Notes: a model not told the origin generated them from the letters alone. 64,000 nt of DNA from Clostridiales bacterium (GCA_017545245.1 JAFWPB010000056.1:1-64000); one strand, 5' to 3'. Shown: positions 53,417 through 62,514, counted from the stretch's first letter. Translations and numbers: made by a program.

Positions 53417-54433
53417 ATGCATCAAGGATTAACCAAACGAGAAGGTAAGCGTCTTTCATTTTCCGGACTTATTGTACGTTGTGCATTGGTTTTCAGTGTG
53501 TTGGCGGCCATTCTCGTTGCGATCATTGTTATTACTGCATCCACGGCAAACAGCCTGATGAGTATTGAGAAGAAGCCGTTAAGCAATATCCCGGCGACGA
53601 TCCTGCCGAGTTATTCGGCAACCAGTTTTACGTCTGCGGATGACCAGACGATCCTTTCCGGCTGGTTCTTCAAGACGGAAAAGCCGATCAGCACGATCAT
53701 CGTCGTTCACGATACACAGTCGAACCGCATGCCTTTTGGCGTGGAAATGGTAGACCTGATCGATGATTTCATCAGCATGCACTATAATGTGTTCCTGTTC
53801 GATCTTCGAAATTCCGGTGAATCCGGCGGCGTGATCTCAGGATATGGATATCTGGAGTGGCAGGATGTGCTTGGCGCAATCAAGCATGTAAAGAAAATCT
53901 CTGTTACTACCGACGTCATCCTGTATGGCATCGGCTCCGGCTGCAGTGCGTCGCTTCTTGCTATCGACAAGCTTCCGCCGTCCTCTGAGATCGAAGTTTT
54001 GGAAAACTACAGTAAAAATATCGTCGATCTTGGTTTTGACGCAACATATATATCCGGAATCATCCTGGATTCGCCAGCTAAGAGCTCCGACGATTACATC
54101 ACTCCGTATGTATTCAAAAAGTCCAAACTGGCTTTCCTGACCCAGTATTTCGTTCCATACGCGATCCGTATCTCTGCCGGTGTTTCGGATAACATGAATC
54201 TCGCGACTGAGATCTCCAGACTTCCGATTCCTGTCTGTATTATTTATGGTGGCCGTGATACCTTTGTCGGTGCGGAGAAAACGGGCCAGATCGTGTCCGA
54301 GCGTGAACGTCTGAATCCGAATACTACGATGGCGAAGATGTTCTCCGGTGCCGGATATGTGGAATCGTACATGATCGATCCGGTCGAATACCGTAATACG
54401 ATCAAAGAATTCTTGACCACCTACTTCAAGTAA
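53417..54433 (+). CDS. Membrane-anchored alpha/beta-hydrolase-fold protein lacking the nucleophile
   Basis: A 338-residue protein with one N-terminal membrane helix (LIVRCALVFSVLAAILVAIIVITA). The alpha/beta-hydrolase fold follows: ISTIIVVHDTQ, VFLFDLRNSGESGG (oxyanion region) and the nucleophile elbow ILYGIGSGCSASLLA. The usual GXSXG is GIGSG, so the serine position is Gly. A possible acid Asp is in YGGRDTFVGAE, but no catalytic His is clear. It may be a non-catalytic binding protein. GTG at 53405 would overlap the CorA stop; the ATG at 53417 is chosen. Confidence 0.78.
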   Translation: MHQGLTKREGKRLSFSGLIVRCALVFSVLAAILVAIIVITASTANSLMSIEKKPLSNIPATILPSYSATSFTSADDQTILSGWFFKTEKPISTIIVVHDTQSNRMPFGVEMVDLIDDFISMHYNVFLFDLRNSGESGGVISGYGYLEWQDVLGAIKHVKKISVTTDVILYGIGSGCSASLLAIDKLPPSSEIEVLENYSKNIVDLGFDATYISGIILDSPAKSSDDYITPYVFKKSKLAFLTQYFVPYAIRISAGVSDNMNLATEISRLPIPVCIIYGGRDTFVGAEKTGQIVSERERLNPNTTMAKMFSGAGYVESYMIDPVEYRNTIKEFLTTYFK

Positions 54434-54444
54434 AGGAGAGAGCC

Positions 54445-55449
54445 GTGCCGATCATTACTTTAGGAATTGAATCATCTTGTGATGAAACTGCATGTGCGGT
54501 TGTCGAAGACGGCCGTATTGTGCGTTCCAGCATTATTGCCTCGCAGGCTGACTTTCACAGTCAGTATGGTGGTGTTGTGCCAGAACTGGCTTCCAGAATG
54601 CATGTGGAGGCAATCGTTCCTTGTATCCGAGAGGCGATGAAGCAGGCCCAGGTGGACTATTCCGATATTGATGCTGTCTGTGTGACAAAAGGCCCGGGTC
54701 TTGTCGGAGCGCTCCTTGTAGGTGTTTCTGCGGCAAAAGCACTGTGTGAGGTAAAGGGGATCCCTCTTGTCGGGGTCAATCATATGGCGGGACATATCGC
54801 TGCCAATTACCTGACAGATATTACCTGGGAGCCGCCGTTCCTTTGTCTGGTCGTTTCCGGTGGTCATAGTGAGATTCTTCTCGTGAAGGATTACTGTGAT
54901 ATGGAGTACATCTGCGCAACACGTGATGATGCAGCAGGTGAGGCTTTCGATAAGATCGCACGCGTGATAGGACTGGGTTATCCAGGCGGCCCGAAACTCG
55001 ATGCCGCAAGTAAAAGCGGTGATCCGAACGCCTATTCTTTTCCGGCACCAAAGATAAGCGATTCGCTCGACTTCTCGTTCAGCGGAATCAAGACAGCGGC
55101 GCTGAATACGATCAATCAGGTCCGCCTGAAAGGCGAGGATGTCAACGTCAATGACTTTGCCGCTTCGTATCAGGATGCGATCTGTTCTATCCTGTGTGAC
55201 CGCTTGTGGCAGGCTGTGAAGCAGACGAAAATGAAGAAGATCTGTCTTGCAGGTGGTGTTTCGGCCAATTCCTGTCTTAGAAAGAAAATCAACGATCTGG
55301 CTTCAAAGCGAAATCTTCAGGTATGTCTTCCGAAGATGACATACTGTACGGATAATGCGGCCATGATCGCTTCCGCGGGCTATTTCGACTATATGGCCGG
55401 CGTAAGGGACACATTGGATATGAATGCATATCCGTCCCTGGAAATGTAG
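54445..55449 (+). CDS. tsaD: tRNA threonylcarbamoyladenosine transferase TsaD
   Basis: Transfers the threonylcarbamoyl group to A37 of tRNAs decoding ANN codons. The 334-residue Kae1-type protein shows the metal-binding H113-xxx-H117 in HMAGHIAA, the N-terminal LGIESSCDETACAVVEDG and VVSGGHSEILL ATPase motifs and the glycine-rich AGGVSANSCLR. GTG start at 54445 after AAAGGAGAG. Downstream is smpB, ten bases after it. Confidence 0.96.
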   Translation: MPIITLGIESSCDETACAVVEDGRIVRSSIIASQADFHSQYGGVVPELASRMHVEAIVPCIREAMKQAQVDYSDIDAVCVTKGPGLVGALLVGVSAAKALCEVKGIPLVGVNHMAGHIAANYLTDITWEPPFLCLVVSGGHSEILLVKDYCDMEYICATRDDAAGEAFDKIARVIGLGYPGGPKLDAASKSGDPNAYSFPAPKISDSLDFSFSGIKTAALNTINQVRLKGEDVNVNDFAASYQDAICSILCDRLWQAVKQTKMKKICLAGGVSANSCLRKKINDLASKRNLQVCLPKMTYCTDNAAMIASAGYFDYMAGVRDTLDMNAYPSLEM

Positions 55450-55459
55450 GAGGATATTC

Positions 55460-55939
55460 ATGGCAATTGCTAAAGGAATCAAAATCATAGCGGAGAATCG
55501 CAAAGCATTTCATGACTATATCATTGAAGAGAAATATGAAGCAGGTATCGTACTTTCCGGAACCGAAGTAAAATCGCTTCGTGCCGGTAAGGTGAATCTG
55601 AAAGATAGTTATGTGCAGTGTAAAGAAGGGGAGATCTGGCTGATCGGCGTCCATATCAGTCCTTATGATCATGGAAACCGTTACAATCTCGACCCGATGC
55701 GCACCAGAAAGCTTTTGATGCACAAAAATGAGATCATCAAGCTTTATTCGACAGTCAAGCAGGACGGCCTGACCATGGTTCCGACCAAGTGCTATTTCAA
55801 GGATGGAAAAGTAAAATTCGAAATCGGTTTGGCACGAGGTAAGAAGAATTACGACAAGCGTGACTCTGCTGCAGAGAAAACGGCAAAGAGAGATATTGAC
55901 CGCGCGATTAAAAATCAAAAAAAGAATTCGGATTATTGA
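55460..55939 (+). CDS. smpB: SsrA-binding protein SmpB
   Basis: Binds tmRNA and delivers it to stalled ribosomes for trans-translation. The 159-residue protein has the conserved NRKAFHDYIIEEKYEAGIVLSGTEVKSLRAGKVNLKDSY (shown here in parts as N-R-K-A-F and GTEVKSLRAG), the basic C-terminal tail and KKNYDKRDS. RBS AGGAGGATATT. The tmRNA gene (ssrA) is not in this window. Confidence 0.96.
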   Translation: MAIAKGIKIIAENRKAFHDYIIEEKYEAGIVLSGTEVKSLRAGKVNLKDSYVQCKEGEIWLIGVHISPYDHGNRYNLDPMRTRKLLMHKNEIIKLYSTVKQDGLTMVPTKCYFKDGKVKFEIGLARGKKNYDKRDSAAEKTAKRDIDRAIKNQKKNSDY

Positions 55940-55955
55940 TTATTCGCTAAATATT

Positions 55956-55984
55956 TTGAGTATATCGGATAAATGTAGTATACT
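55956..55984 (+). promoter_or_regulatory. Promoter of VanZ-like gene
   Basis: TTGAGT (55956-55961), a 17-base spacer and TATACT (55979-55984), 31 bases before the start codon. Confidence 0.75.
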
Positions 55985-56014
55985 TGATGTGAAATTAGCG
56001 GAGGGACGTATTTC

Positions 56015-56590
56015 ATGGGTTTGGATCAGAAAAAACAGAAGGTGGTTTTTCATCCACTATATTTTTTGTTTTCCATTGTCATGTGGATCTTGGTAGTTTC
56101 CTGGATGATCGTGATCTTTTCCTTGTCGTCTGAAACAGGTGATGTGTCCGCTGTCCGCTCTCAGGATCTTGTATCCATGCTGAATTCCAGTTTGAAGTTG
56201 TATTTGAGCGAAGCTTTTGTCAGAAAAGTGGCGCATGTCATCGAGTTCCTGGTATTGTCGATCCTGGCTTATATTGCCATGTTTGCGACAAAACATATTC
56301 AGTCTGATGTTTCATGGAATACATCCAAGCTGATCCAGATGAAGAGCGATAATGAAGTGTACATTGCATTTGCTCTCTGGGTCACGGCATTATCTTCCGT
56401 TGCGGATGAGTATCACCAGATATTCGTATCCGGCCGAAGCGCCAGCTTTTTCGATGTATTTCTCGATATGTCCGGTGCCATCGTTCTTATGGTGATCATC
56501 CGTGTTGTTGTATCGATCCGGGTCATCGTCAAGAACCGTAAGAGTCTTGTTGATCTTACCGGATCGGATAATTCTTTGGAGGGATTCTAA
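56015..56590 (+). CDS. VanZ-family membrane protein
   Basis: A 191-residue membrane protein with four hydrophobic segments at about 12-35, 65-90, 108-125 and 145-165. The VanZ-family pattern RKVAHVIEFLVLSIL and SVADEYHQIFVSGRSASFFDVFLDMSGA is clear. VanZ itself affects low-level teicoplanin resistance, but most homologues have no known role. No vancomycin genes are nearby. GCGGAGGGA precedes ATG. Confidence 0.87.
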   Translation: MGLDQKKQKVVFHPLYFLFSIVMWILVVSWMIVIFSLSSETGDVSAVRSQDLVSMLNSSLKLYLSEAFVRKVAHVIEFLVLSILAYIAMFATKHIQSDVSWNTSKLIQMKSDNEVYIAFALWVTALSSVADEYHQIFVSGRSASFFDVFLDMSGAIVLMVIIRVVVSIRVIVKNRKSLVDLTGSDNSLEGF

Positions 56591-56947
56591 ATGGGCATTT
56601 TTGATAGACGTAAAGAAAAAGAGAAGGATAAGAAGGATTCCCCGGAATGGCTTCGTGCTTATATGCCGTCCTATTCATTTATCACGGATAAAGGCGGAAA
56701 TCCTTGTGGAGCATTTGCTCTGAATGAGGGTGTAGCCGCACGCTTCCCGAAGAAGCCGGGTGATTTCTATGAAGAAACACCTAAGTTTATCATGATCGTA
56801 GTTAGTTCGACAGATAAGAAGATCATTGGTGAACTGGATTACGATAAGGCCATCAAGCAGCTCGACAAGTATAAGACTGACGAGACGAAGGACGAGATCC
56901 TTATTCGTGAATTGACGTATCAGGAAATCAGGGAATTATTGAAATAA
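56591..56947 (+). CDS. Small conserved-looking protein of unknown function
   Basis: A 118-residue soluble protein with a Lys/Glu-rich start (MGIFDRRKEKEKDKKD) and a compact alpha/beta core: YMPSYSFITDKGGNPCGAFA, KFIMIVVSSTDKKIIGELD and ELTYQEIRELLK. It begins where the VanZ-like gene ends, with GGAGGG six bases ahead. I recognise no family. It is the last gene before the second multi-hairpin repeat. Confidence 0.7.
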   Translation: MGIFDRRKEKEKDKKDSPEWLRAYMPSYSFITDKGGNPCGAFALNEGVAARFPKKPGDFYEETPKFIMIVVSSTDKKIIGELDYDKAIKQLDKYKTDETKDEILIRELTYQEIRELLK

Positions 56948-56982
56948 TTTTCCCTAGTTATTCAGTCAAGCAATAGCGTAGA

Positions 56983-57205
56983 TAAGTCGGAAATTTGCAA
57001 ATCGCGAAAAACGACTTACAATTTGCGCTAATTAGCAATTCTTTTTTTGATAAAGTAAGTCGGAAAACAGCATTTTATGAATTCCGACTTAAAAGCACTG
57101 AAAAACAGGGCAAAAAGTAAGTCGGAAAACGGCTTTTTCCATTTTCCGACTTATGTGGCTTCGAAAATGTAAGTCGCAAACGTTCAAATCTGGATTTCCG
57201 ACTTA
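56983..57205 (-). repeat. Multi-hairpin intergenic repeat, copy 2 (complete)
   Basis: Four hairpins in a 223-base gene-free stretch. D pairs TAAGTCG (56983-56989) with CGACTTA (57012-57018). E pairs TAAGTCGGAA (57056-57065) with TTCCGACTTA (57082-57091). F pairs TAAGTCGGAAAA (57118-57129) with TTTTCCGACTTA (57142-57153). G pairs TAAGTCG (57170-57176) with CGACTTA (57199-57205), extended by AAA/TTT. Read on the minus strand the order G-F-E-D matches the window start (half, A, B, C), including spacer text such as CTTTATCAAAAAAAGAATT. Together with flanks this explains the non-coding stretch 56948-57291. Confidence 0.88.
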
Positions 57206-57233
57206 AACGCTTCCCAAAGTCTTCTTAAATAAC

Positions 57234-57264
57234 GGGAACTGCCTCATTATTGTGAGACAGTCCC
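57234..57264 (-). terminator. Hairpin after DUF3048 lipoprotein gene
   Basis: GGGAACTGCCTCA (57234-57246) pairs with TGAGACAGTCCC (57253-57264) with small mismatches; minus-strand text downstream is GTTATTT. A likely terminator with a weak T-run. Confidence 0.65.
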
Positions 57265-57291
57265 TTTAGTGCATTCAAGCGAGATTAATGT

Positions 57292-58506
57292 TTAAGACCA
57301 AGTAGTCTTTTCCTTGAGATCCTGATCTACAACGCATACATAAGATTTACCTGCGTTGACTTCGATCTCTTTACCATTCTCGTCCATGACCTTGATCTGA
57401 TCCATCGGGTTTGGCTTTTCCCATTTGATCTTGATCATCTTGCCGTTAGATACATAGTAACCTTCACCGCCACGGTCAAAATAAAAATCCAGGTGGCCGG
57501 CGCCATCGTTTCTGTTTTGTACATCAGCAAAGATTACGAAAACGTTCTTGAAGTGAAGCTGTTCGTTTGCAGACTGGTCCATTTGAGGCGTGTCGCCGTA
57601 TTCACTCTTGTAATAGCACTTGTCCTTATCATTAAAGACAAAGTGTGCGTCCGGATTGAGTGTAGAGAAATAGACCGTGAGATCCTTACAATCAGTAGCT
57701 CCTGTCATGGCAGCTTTTCCATCTGGTACGAAGTTAAAGAGCATCTTCTGGTCTGTTTCTGTGCGGATACCGAGTGTGCTTACTGCACGCTGGATCTGTT
57801 CGCCATTGGTTACTGCACAGTTCAGCATTGCACGTCCATCCTCTTTCTTCCAGTGCAGACAACGCCATGAGAACTTGTTACCATTCAAAGTTATCTTGCC
57901 ATCGATATCGGCCTGCCAGCCTGCATCGTAAGCATTCATGTCGATATGGTCGATGTTGTAGTCCTTGAAATAGCCAGGGAACTTCGTCGGGTCTGCGCCC
58001 CAGTGTACGAAGATCGAGTCAGAACCGGATGCCAGGTCAGCAGCAACAACACGTGCGCTACGGAAAGAACCGATAACCGGGATCTTTGTGACATCAGGGA
58101 ATACGCAGAGAAGTCTGGTTACGTCTTCAACCTTGTACTCATAAATAACGTCTGCGAAAATAGTACCCTTGGAAGGTGTAGCCTCTTTAAGGTTACTGAT
58201 TGTTGTGGCAATAGAACGCTTTCCAACGTTTGCCGGATCCATATCCTGAATACCGGTCAATGGGTCAAGTGCCATGTTGTTGTTCGGATCGATCAATGGA
58301 TTCGCGGAATCTGCCTTTAGGCTTTCGTCTGTGGTAGCGGCGGTTGTCTCCGATTCCTGACTTGCCTCGGCTGTGGTCTCGCTTGTTGTTGTTGCAACTG
58401 TTGTTGTGGTAGCTGTAGTCGTTTCCTTGTCACCAGAACAAGCAGCCATTGATGTTGTTAATAACATCGCACCTGCAACTAGAGATGCAAATTTCTTTAG
58501 TTTCAT
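57292..58506 (-). CDS. DUF3048-domain lipoprotein (YerB-like)
   Basis: A 404-residue lipoprotein. The signal peptide ends LLTTSMAACSG, with lipidation at Cys23. A Thr/Glu-rich linker runs to about residue 65, similar to those at 11902 and 36623. The DUF3048 domain follows with DPLTGIQDMDPANVGKRSIATTISN, GTIFADVIYEYKVEDVTRLL, SFRSARVVAADLAS and VHWGADP. YerB-type proteins are surface-exposed and of unknown activity. It is divergent from the LCP gene at 58624. Confidence 0.92.
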   Translation of the reverse strand: MKLKKFASLVAGAMLLTTSMAACSGDKETTTATTTTVATTTSETTAEASQESETTAATTDESLKADSANPLIDPNNNMALDPLTGIQDMDPANVGKRSIATTISNLKEATPSKGTIFADVIYEYKVEDVTRLLCVFPDVTKIPVIGSFRSARVVAADLASGSDSIFVHWGADPTKFPGYFKDYNIDHIDMNAYDAGWQADIDGKITLNGNKFSWRCLHWKKEDGRAMLNCAVTNGEQIQRAVSTLGIRTETDQKMLFNFVPDGKAAMTGATDCKDLTVYFSTLNPDAHFVFNDKDKCYYKSEYGDTPQMDQSANEQLHFKNVFVIFADVQNRNDGAGHLDFYFDRGGEGYYVSNGKMIKIKWEKPNPMDQIKVMDENGKEIEVNAGKSYVCVVDQDLKEKTTWS

Positions 58507-58569
58507 TTTTTCTCTCCTTTGTTTTGATTCCCTTTATTATAACACAATAAATCGTGAGCATTATTACAT

Positions 58570-58598
58570 TGAAATATCATTCGAAATCAGGTACTATT
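58570..58598 (+). promoter_or_regulatory. Promoter of LCP/PP2C-like operon
   Basis: TTGAAA (58570-58575), a 17-base spacer and TACTAT (58593-58598), 26 bases before the LCP start. A minus-strand TATAAT near 58535-58540 probably serves the DUF3048 gene. Confidence 0.78.
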
Positions 58599-58623
58599 AT
58601 GCAAGGTTAGAAAGTGAGCAGGT

Positions 58624-59760
58624 ATGTCTGTTAATGGATATAACAATTCTTCATATCAAAGAGGGTCCGGAAATAGCAATAGCCGATCTTCCGGGCGTAA
58701 TCTCCGTCGGCTCTTTTTACGTTTACTGATCTATATGCTTTGTGCGGTGCTGGGCCTGGGAACAGGCGTAGTTTTATATGTTTATAAACTTATGGGCGCC
58801 GTCGGTTTCGTAAATACTCCATTTGTAACAAACAGACAATACGAAACGATTGACTTTGCCAATCTTGATAATGTGGACCTGAATTCCGGAAATGTTGTTT
58901 CGAACTGGTCGGAAGGCGGCCATACAAAGGTGTATGTCAACGAGAACTATCCAATCAAGAAAGTTTCCCAGAAAGATTCGAAAGTCGAGAATGTCCTGGT
59001 TTTCGGTATCGACTCCCGTGGTACGAATGACGTAACATGCCGTGCAGATGCCATCCTGGTCGTTTCCATCGACCATCGTTCCGATAAGATCAAGTTGATC
59101 TCTTTGATGCGTGATACCGGCGTAAAGATCGAGGGTCGTTCTTCCGTGGATAAACTGACGCATTCTTACGCGTATGGCGGTGTAGGACTTTTGATCAATA
59201 CGATCAATGATAATTTCGGACTGGATATCCAGAGATTTGTCATGCTTGATTTCGGAAGCTCTTCAAAGCTCGTCGATCTTGTAGGCGGCGTGGAAATCGA
59301 AGTCACGGCAAGCGAAGTTAAATATGCTAATCATAGTATTAATGAAGAAAATATGCTTCTTGGTACCAATGTTCCGCTTCTTACCCATGAAGGAAAGCAG
59401 GTCTTAAACGGTGTACAGGCGACTTCCTGGGCGAGAATCCGTAAACTCGATTCGGATTATGTCCGCTCCAGCCGTCAGCGTACACTTGCGATTGCCATGA
59501 TGCAGAAAGTCGGCGATCTGGGACGTCTTGAGCAGACTGCGCTTCTTGAGGATGCGGCAGGCATGTTCGAAACGAATATGAATATGCTCGATATGATGCG
59601 TATCGCTCTTTCTGCGATCGAGGTATTAGGTACGATCGATGAATACCGTGCTCCTGCAGATGGCATGTTTACGGTTCAGCAGGATCCTTGGATCATGTTT
59701 GTAGATTGGGATGCACAGCTTGCCGATCTACACGAATTTATCTGGGGAGGTTCCAAATGA
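58624..59760 (+). CDS. LytR-CpsA-Psr (LCP) family protein
   Basis: A 378-residue LCP-type cell-wall glycopolymer ligase. A Gly/Ser/Asn-rich cytoplasmic start, one membrane helix at about 35-57 (LLIYMLCAVLGLGTGVVLYVY), then the LCP catalytic domain with VLVFGIDSRGTNDV, ADAILVVSIDHRSDKIKL, LMRDTGVKI, DKLTHSYAYGG and RIRKLDSDYVRSSRQR. The arginine and aspartate residues needed for pyrophosphate binding are present. RBS is poor (GTGAGCAGGT). It overlaps the PP2C-like gene by ATGA. Confidence 0.92.
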   Translation: MSVNGYNNSSYQRGSGNSNSRSSGRNLRRLFLRLLIYMLCAVLGLGTGVVLYVYKLMGAVGFVNTPFVTNRQYETIDFANLDNVDLNSGNVVSNWSEGGHTKVYVNENYPIKKVSQKDSKVENVLVFGIDSRGTNDVTCRADAILVVSIDHRSDKIKLISLMRDTGVKIEGRSSVDKLTHSYAYGGVGLLINTINDNFGLDIQRFVMLDFGSSSKLVDLVGGVEIEVTASEVKYANHSINEENMLLGTNVPLLTHEGKQVLNGVQATSWARIRKLDSDYVRSSRQRTLAIAMMQKVGDLGRLEQTALLEDAAGMFETNMNMLDMMRIALSAIEVLGTIDEYRAPADGMFTVQQDPWIMFVDWDAQLADLHEFIWGGSK

Positions 59761-61331
59761 GTAAGACTTCATCTGCCGCTGTTTGCGAGACCAACCAGAT
59801 CCAGGGAATGAATCAGGAGAATGTGTTCTTCCATAGTCTTTTCCGCCTTCCGGACGACTTCCAGAATACTTTTGTCCGTTCTGCAAAATCGACTTCGCCG
59901 ATCCAGATCTGTGCAGTTCTTTCCGCGCAGGGAGAAGATACGCTTTCAGCCATGACCATGCAGGAGATGCTTAAGCAGCTCCAGAAAATCGCAGGACAGA
60001 CACAGCTCAAGACCGTGCTGGATTACGACAGTTTCGTGCATTCGGTCATTACGACTTTGAATAATGTTGTATGTCAATCTTCCGTGAGCCACAGCGGTGC
60101 CAAAGTCAAGGTATCGATGTCGATGGCGATCTTGGAAGGGGACACACTCCGCTTGCTGAATATTGGTAATACGCGTGTATGGTTGTTCCGCCAGGGAAAG
60201 ATGATCTCATTGACGGAAAGTCAGACTGTGGCGCATCGTTATGTCCAGATGGGTGCTATTCCAAAAGAAGCGGAGTTTACCCATGAAGGCAAGAATGAAT
60301 TGACGCAGTATCTCGGCCGTTTCCCGCAGGACGGGGAAGTGATGCCGGATAAGAATGTGCATCTTAAGCTCCAGGATGGAGATGAGATCATCATGCTGGG
60401 TACAGGCCTGGATCAGAACATCGAGCCGTCCAAGCTGGGTATGGTGATTTCCAAGCCATCAGTTCCGGAAACCAAGGCATCGGATCTTGTTGACCTGGGT
60501 GTCCAGAACGATGTGAAGTATGGTCTGACAGCCGTTGTTATCCGTGTTGAGAGTACCTTGATCCTGCCTGGTGACGCAGATTTTGAGCCATCCAGTGTCA
60601 ATAACAGTGTGGTCGTATCTGCTCCTGCTGCGAGTGCATATAAGGAATTCGACAAGACCACCAATGTTTCCGATGCGACTGTTCAGGCTCCGCCGATCCA
60701 TGCGGAAGAAAAACCGGCAGATGAGTCTTTTTCCGATACGAACCGCTTCACAGATTTCCATGAAGAGCAGAATTCTTCTTCTGATGACGAAGAGGAAGAC
60801 GAGGAATATGAGGAAGACGACGAGAACGAATACGAAGAGGATGAGTACGATGAGGACGATGAGGAGGAAGCTCCGGCCGTTCCCCGCAAAGTAAAGAAAG
60901 AAAAGAAGAAATCGAAGAGCAGCTGGCGTCGTGTGGCGTTGACCGCGCTTTTGGTATTCCTGATCTTTGGCTTGATCGGTTATGGCGGAATGTACCTTCT
61001 TTTCCATATTGGTCACTGGACCGGAAATCTGAAGAGCCCTACAGAAACGACCGTTGCTTCCGGAGAGATCCAGGAAGGCCAGGTCGTCTATGCCAAGGCA
61101 GATAAGCTTTCCCTCTATGTGGAAGAGTCGCTGGACAGCCAGACTGTAGATACGCTTGTAAAAGGCGAAGCGCTGACGCTTCTTGCGATGAACGATAATT
61201 TTGCGAAGGTCAAGAAAGAGAATGGCCTTATGGGTTATGTTCCGAAAGACATGATCCTCTTCGAAGACCCGACGATCGGTGTGGCAGACAGCAGCGAATA
61301 CATCGATCCGACACCGGTTCCACAGGCATAA
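59757..61331 (+). CDS. Degenerate PP2C-like domain / membrane / SH3 protein
   Basis: A 524-residue protein with unusual domain order. Residues 1 to about 270 resemble a PP2C phosphatase: LRLLNIGNTRVWLFRQGKM matches the GNSRxY block, and DEIIMLGTGLDQN replaces the usual SDGLTD. The metal-binding DGMGG is absent, so it is probably inactive. A very acidic stretch (about 341-373) follows, then a basic segment and a membrane helix (about 392-417), then an extracellular SH3-type domain (about 441-501; QVVYAKADKLSLYVEESL). The ATG at 59757 follows GGGGAGG and overlaps the LCP stop. Confidence 0.76.
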   Translation: MSKTSSAAVCETNQIQGMNQENVFFHSLFRLPDDFQNTFVRSAKSTSPIQICAVLSAQGEDTLSAMTMQEMLKQLQKIAGQTQLKTVLDYDSFVHSVITTLNNVVCQSSVSHSGAKVKVSMSMAILEGDTLRLLNIGNTRVWLFRQGKMISLTESQTVAHRYVQMGAIPKEAEFTHEGKNELTQYLGRFPQDGEVMPDKNVHLKLQDGDEIIMLGTGLDQNIEPSKLGMVISKPSVPETKASDLVDLGVQNDVKYGLTAVVIRVESTLILPGDADFEPSSVNNSVVVSAPAASAYKEFDKTTNVSDATVQAPPIHAEEKPADESFSDTNRFTDFHEEQNSSSDDEEEDEEYEEDDENEYEEDEYDEDDEEEAPAVPRKVKKEKKKSKSSWRRVALTALLVFLIFGLIGYGGMYLLFHIGHWTGNLKSPTETTVASGEIQEGQVVYAKADKLSLYVEESLDSQTVDTLVKGEALTLLAMNDNFAKVKKENGLMGYVPKDMILFEDPTIGVADSSEYIDPTPVPQA

Positions 61332-61350
61332 TAGTCCTAAAAAAAGAAGT

Positions 61351-62514
61351 TTAATCTTTCCCGGATCTATGAAGGGGATAGGATTTCATGTCCTCAATAT
61401 TGAATTCTTCCTGAAGTGGAAGATTTGTTTCCGTCTTCAAAAGCACTGACTTATAGAATCCGAGCACCATGTCGACGGAAAGATATCCGGAGCGGCCGTC
61501 TGCGATCGGCTGCTTTTTCTCCGTGATGGCCTGATACAGGTCACAGTAGATGCCGTAATGCGGATTTTTTGCAACCGCGATCAGATACGAAAGACCATAT
61601 CGCTTGATGTATTTTCTCAGGTATTTGAATGCGAGATTCTTTCCCTTGGCATTGTTGATGGAATAGGATGGCTTTCCTTTCCGGAGTGCGATCCGGATGC
61701 AGGCTTTTTCTGCGTTAATGAAGAAACTGGCTTCGTGGTCGTTCGGGAAGGTGGCAGTAGTACCTTCGACCTGGCATAATGCGCCGTTACCAAAGGTAAA
61801 TACGCCGAGCGCCGTATCTTCGGCTTCCATCTCACGGAAGCGGTTGGCGATCATGCCATTTACGCTTACGGCCTCTGTATTCATGAGATAGCACATCAGA
61901 TCAAGAGCATGGACAGTCTGATTCATCAACGCACCGCCGTCGCTTTTCCATGTGCCACGCCATGCGGCCTGCTTATAGTATTCGTCTTCATGACCCCAGC
62001 GGACGATGACGGAACCGTGACCGACTTTGCCGAATGTACCGGCTGCCATATCTTCGTGAAGGAGATTGACGATTGGGAAATAACGGTAAATATGTCCCAA
62101 AGCGATCTTCCTGCCCTGGCTTTCGGCCAGCTCATATAACTCCTTAGACAGGGTATTGCTCATGGTCATCGGCTTTTCCAAAAGAATGTTAGCTCCGGCA
62201 AGAAGGCAGTCTTTGGCAACCTGATAATGCATGCCGGATGGAACGGTAATGGCGACAATATCCGGGTGAATGTCCGAAAGCATGTCCTGATAATTCAGAT
62301 AACTCTTCATGGTGGACTTGATCTCAGAAAGCTTCTTGCCCTTAAGTTTGGCGCCGGAAAGCAGGTGAGACGGCGCATCCGGGTTCGTGTCGACAAGTGC
62401 GCACAAAGTGATGCGGTCACTTAATTTGGAAAGGGCCTTGATGTGCTTGATGCTGACACGGCCACATCCGATAATGGCCGCTTTCAGTTTGTTTTCTTGA
62501 GGCTTGGTACTCAT
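61351..62514 (-). CDS. Gfo/Idh/MocA-family oxidoreductase
   Basis: A 387-residue NAD(P)-dependent sugar/inositol-type dehydrogenase. The Rossmann motif AAIIGCGRVSIKHIKAL starts the protein; the catalytic-lysine motif is ILLEKPMTMS. The C-terminal half is the expected alpha/beta sheet domain. The substrate is unknown; Wbp/nucleotide-sugar relatives are possible. ATG at 62514 is chosen over two upstream in-frame starts because the protein then begins close to the Rossmann fold, but the ribosome binding site is weak for all. Convergent with the PP2C-like gene and divergent from the phosphorylase. Confidence 0.88.
   Translation of the reverse strand: MSTKPQENKLKAAIIGCGRVSIKHIKALSKLSDRITLCALVDTNPDAPSHLLSGAKLKGKKLSEIKSTMKSYLNYQDMLSDIHPDIVAITVPSGMHYQVAKDCLLAGANILLEKPMTMSNTLSKELYELAESQGRKIALGHIYRYFPIVNLLHEDMAAGTFGKVGHGSVIVRWGHEDEYYKQAAWRGTWKSDGGALMNQTVHALDLMCYLMNTEAVSVNGMIANRFREMEAEDTALGVFTFGNGALCQVEGTTATFPNDHEASFFINAEKACIRIALRKGKPSYSINNAKGKNLAFKYLRKYIKRYGLSYLIAVAKNPHYGIYCDLYQAITEKKQPIADGRSGYLSVDMVLGFYKSVLLKTETNLPLQEEFNIEDMKSYPLHRSGKD

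Noticed and set aside
56015..56590. Vancomycin/teicoplanin resistance locus
   Set aside because: Only a VanZ-like gene is present; no vanHAX or regulatory pair is nearby.
56983..57205. CRISPR array
   Set aside because: Repeats are inverted pairs forming hairpins with unequal spacing, and the inter-hairpin text is conserved between copies, unlike CRISPR spacers. No cas gene is present.
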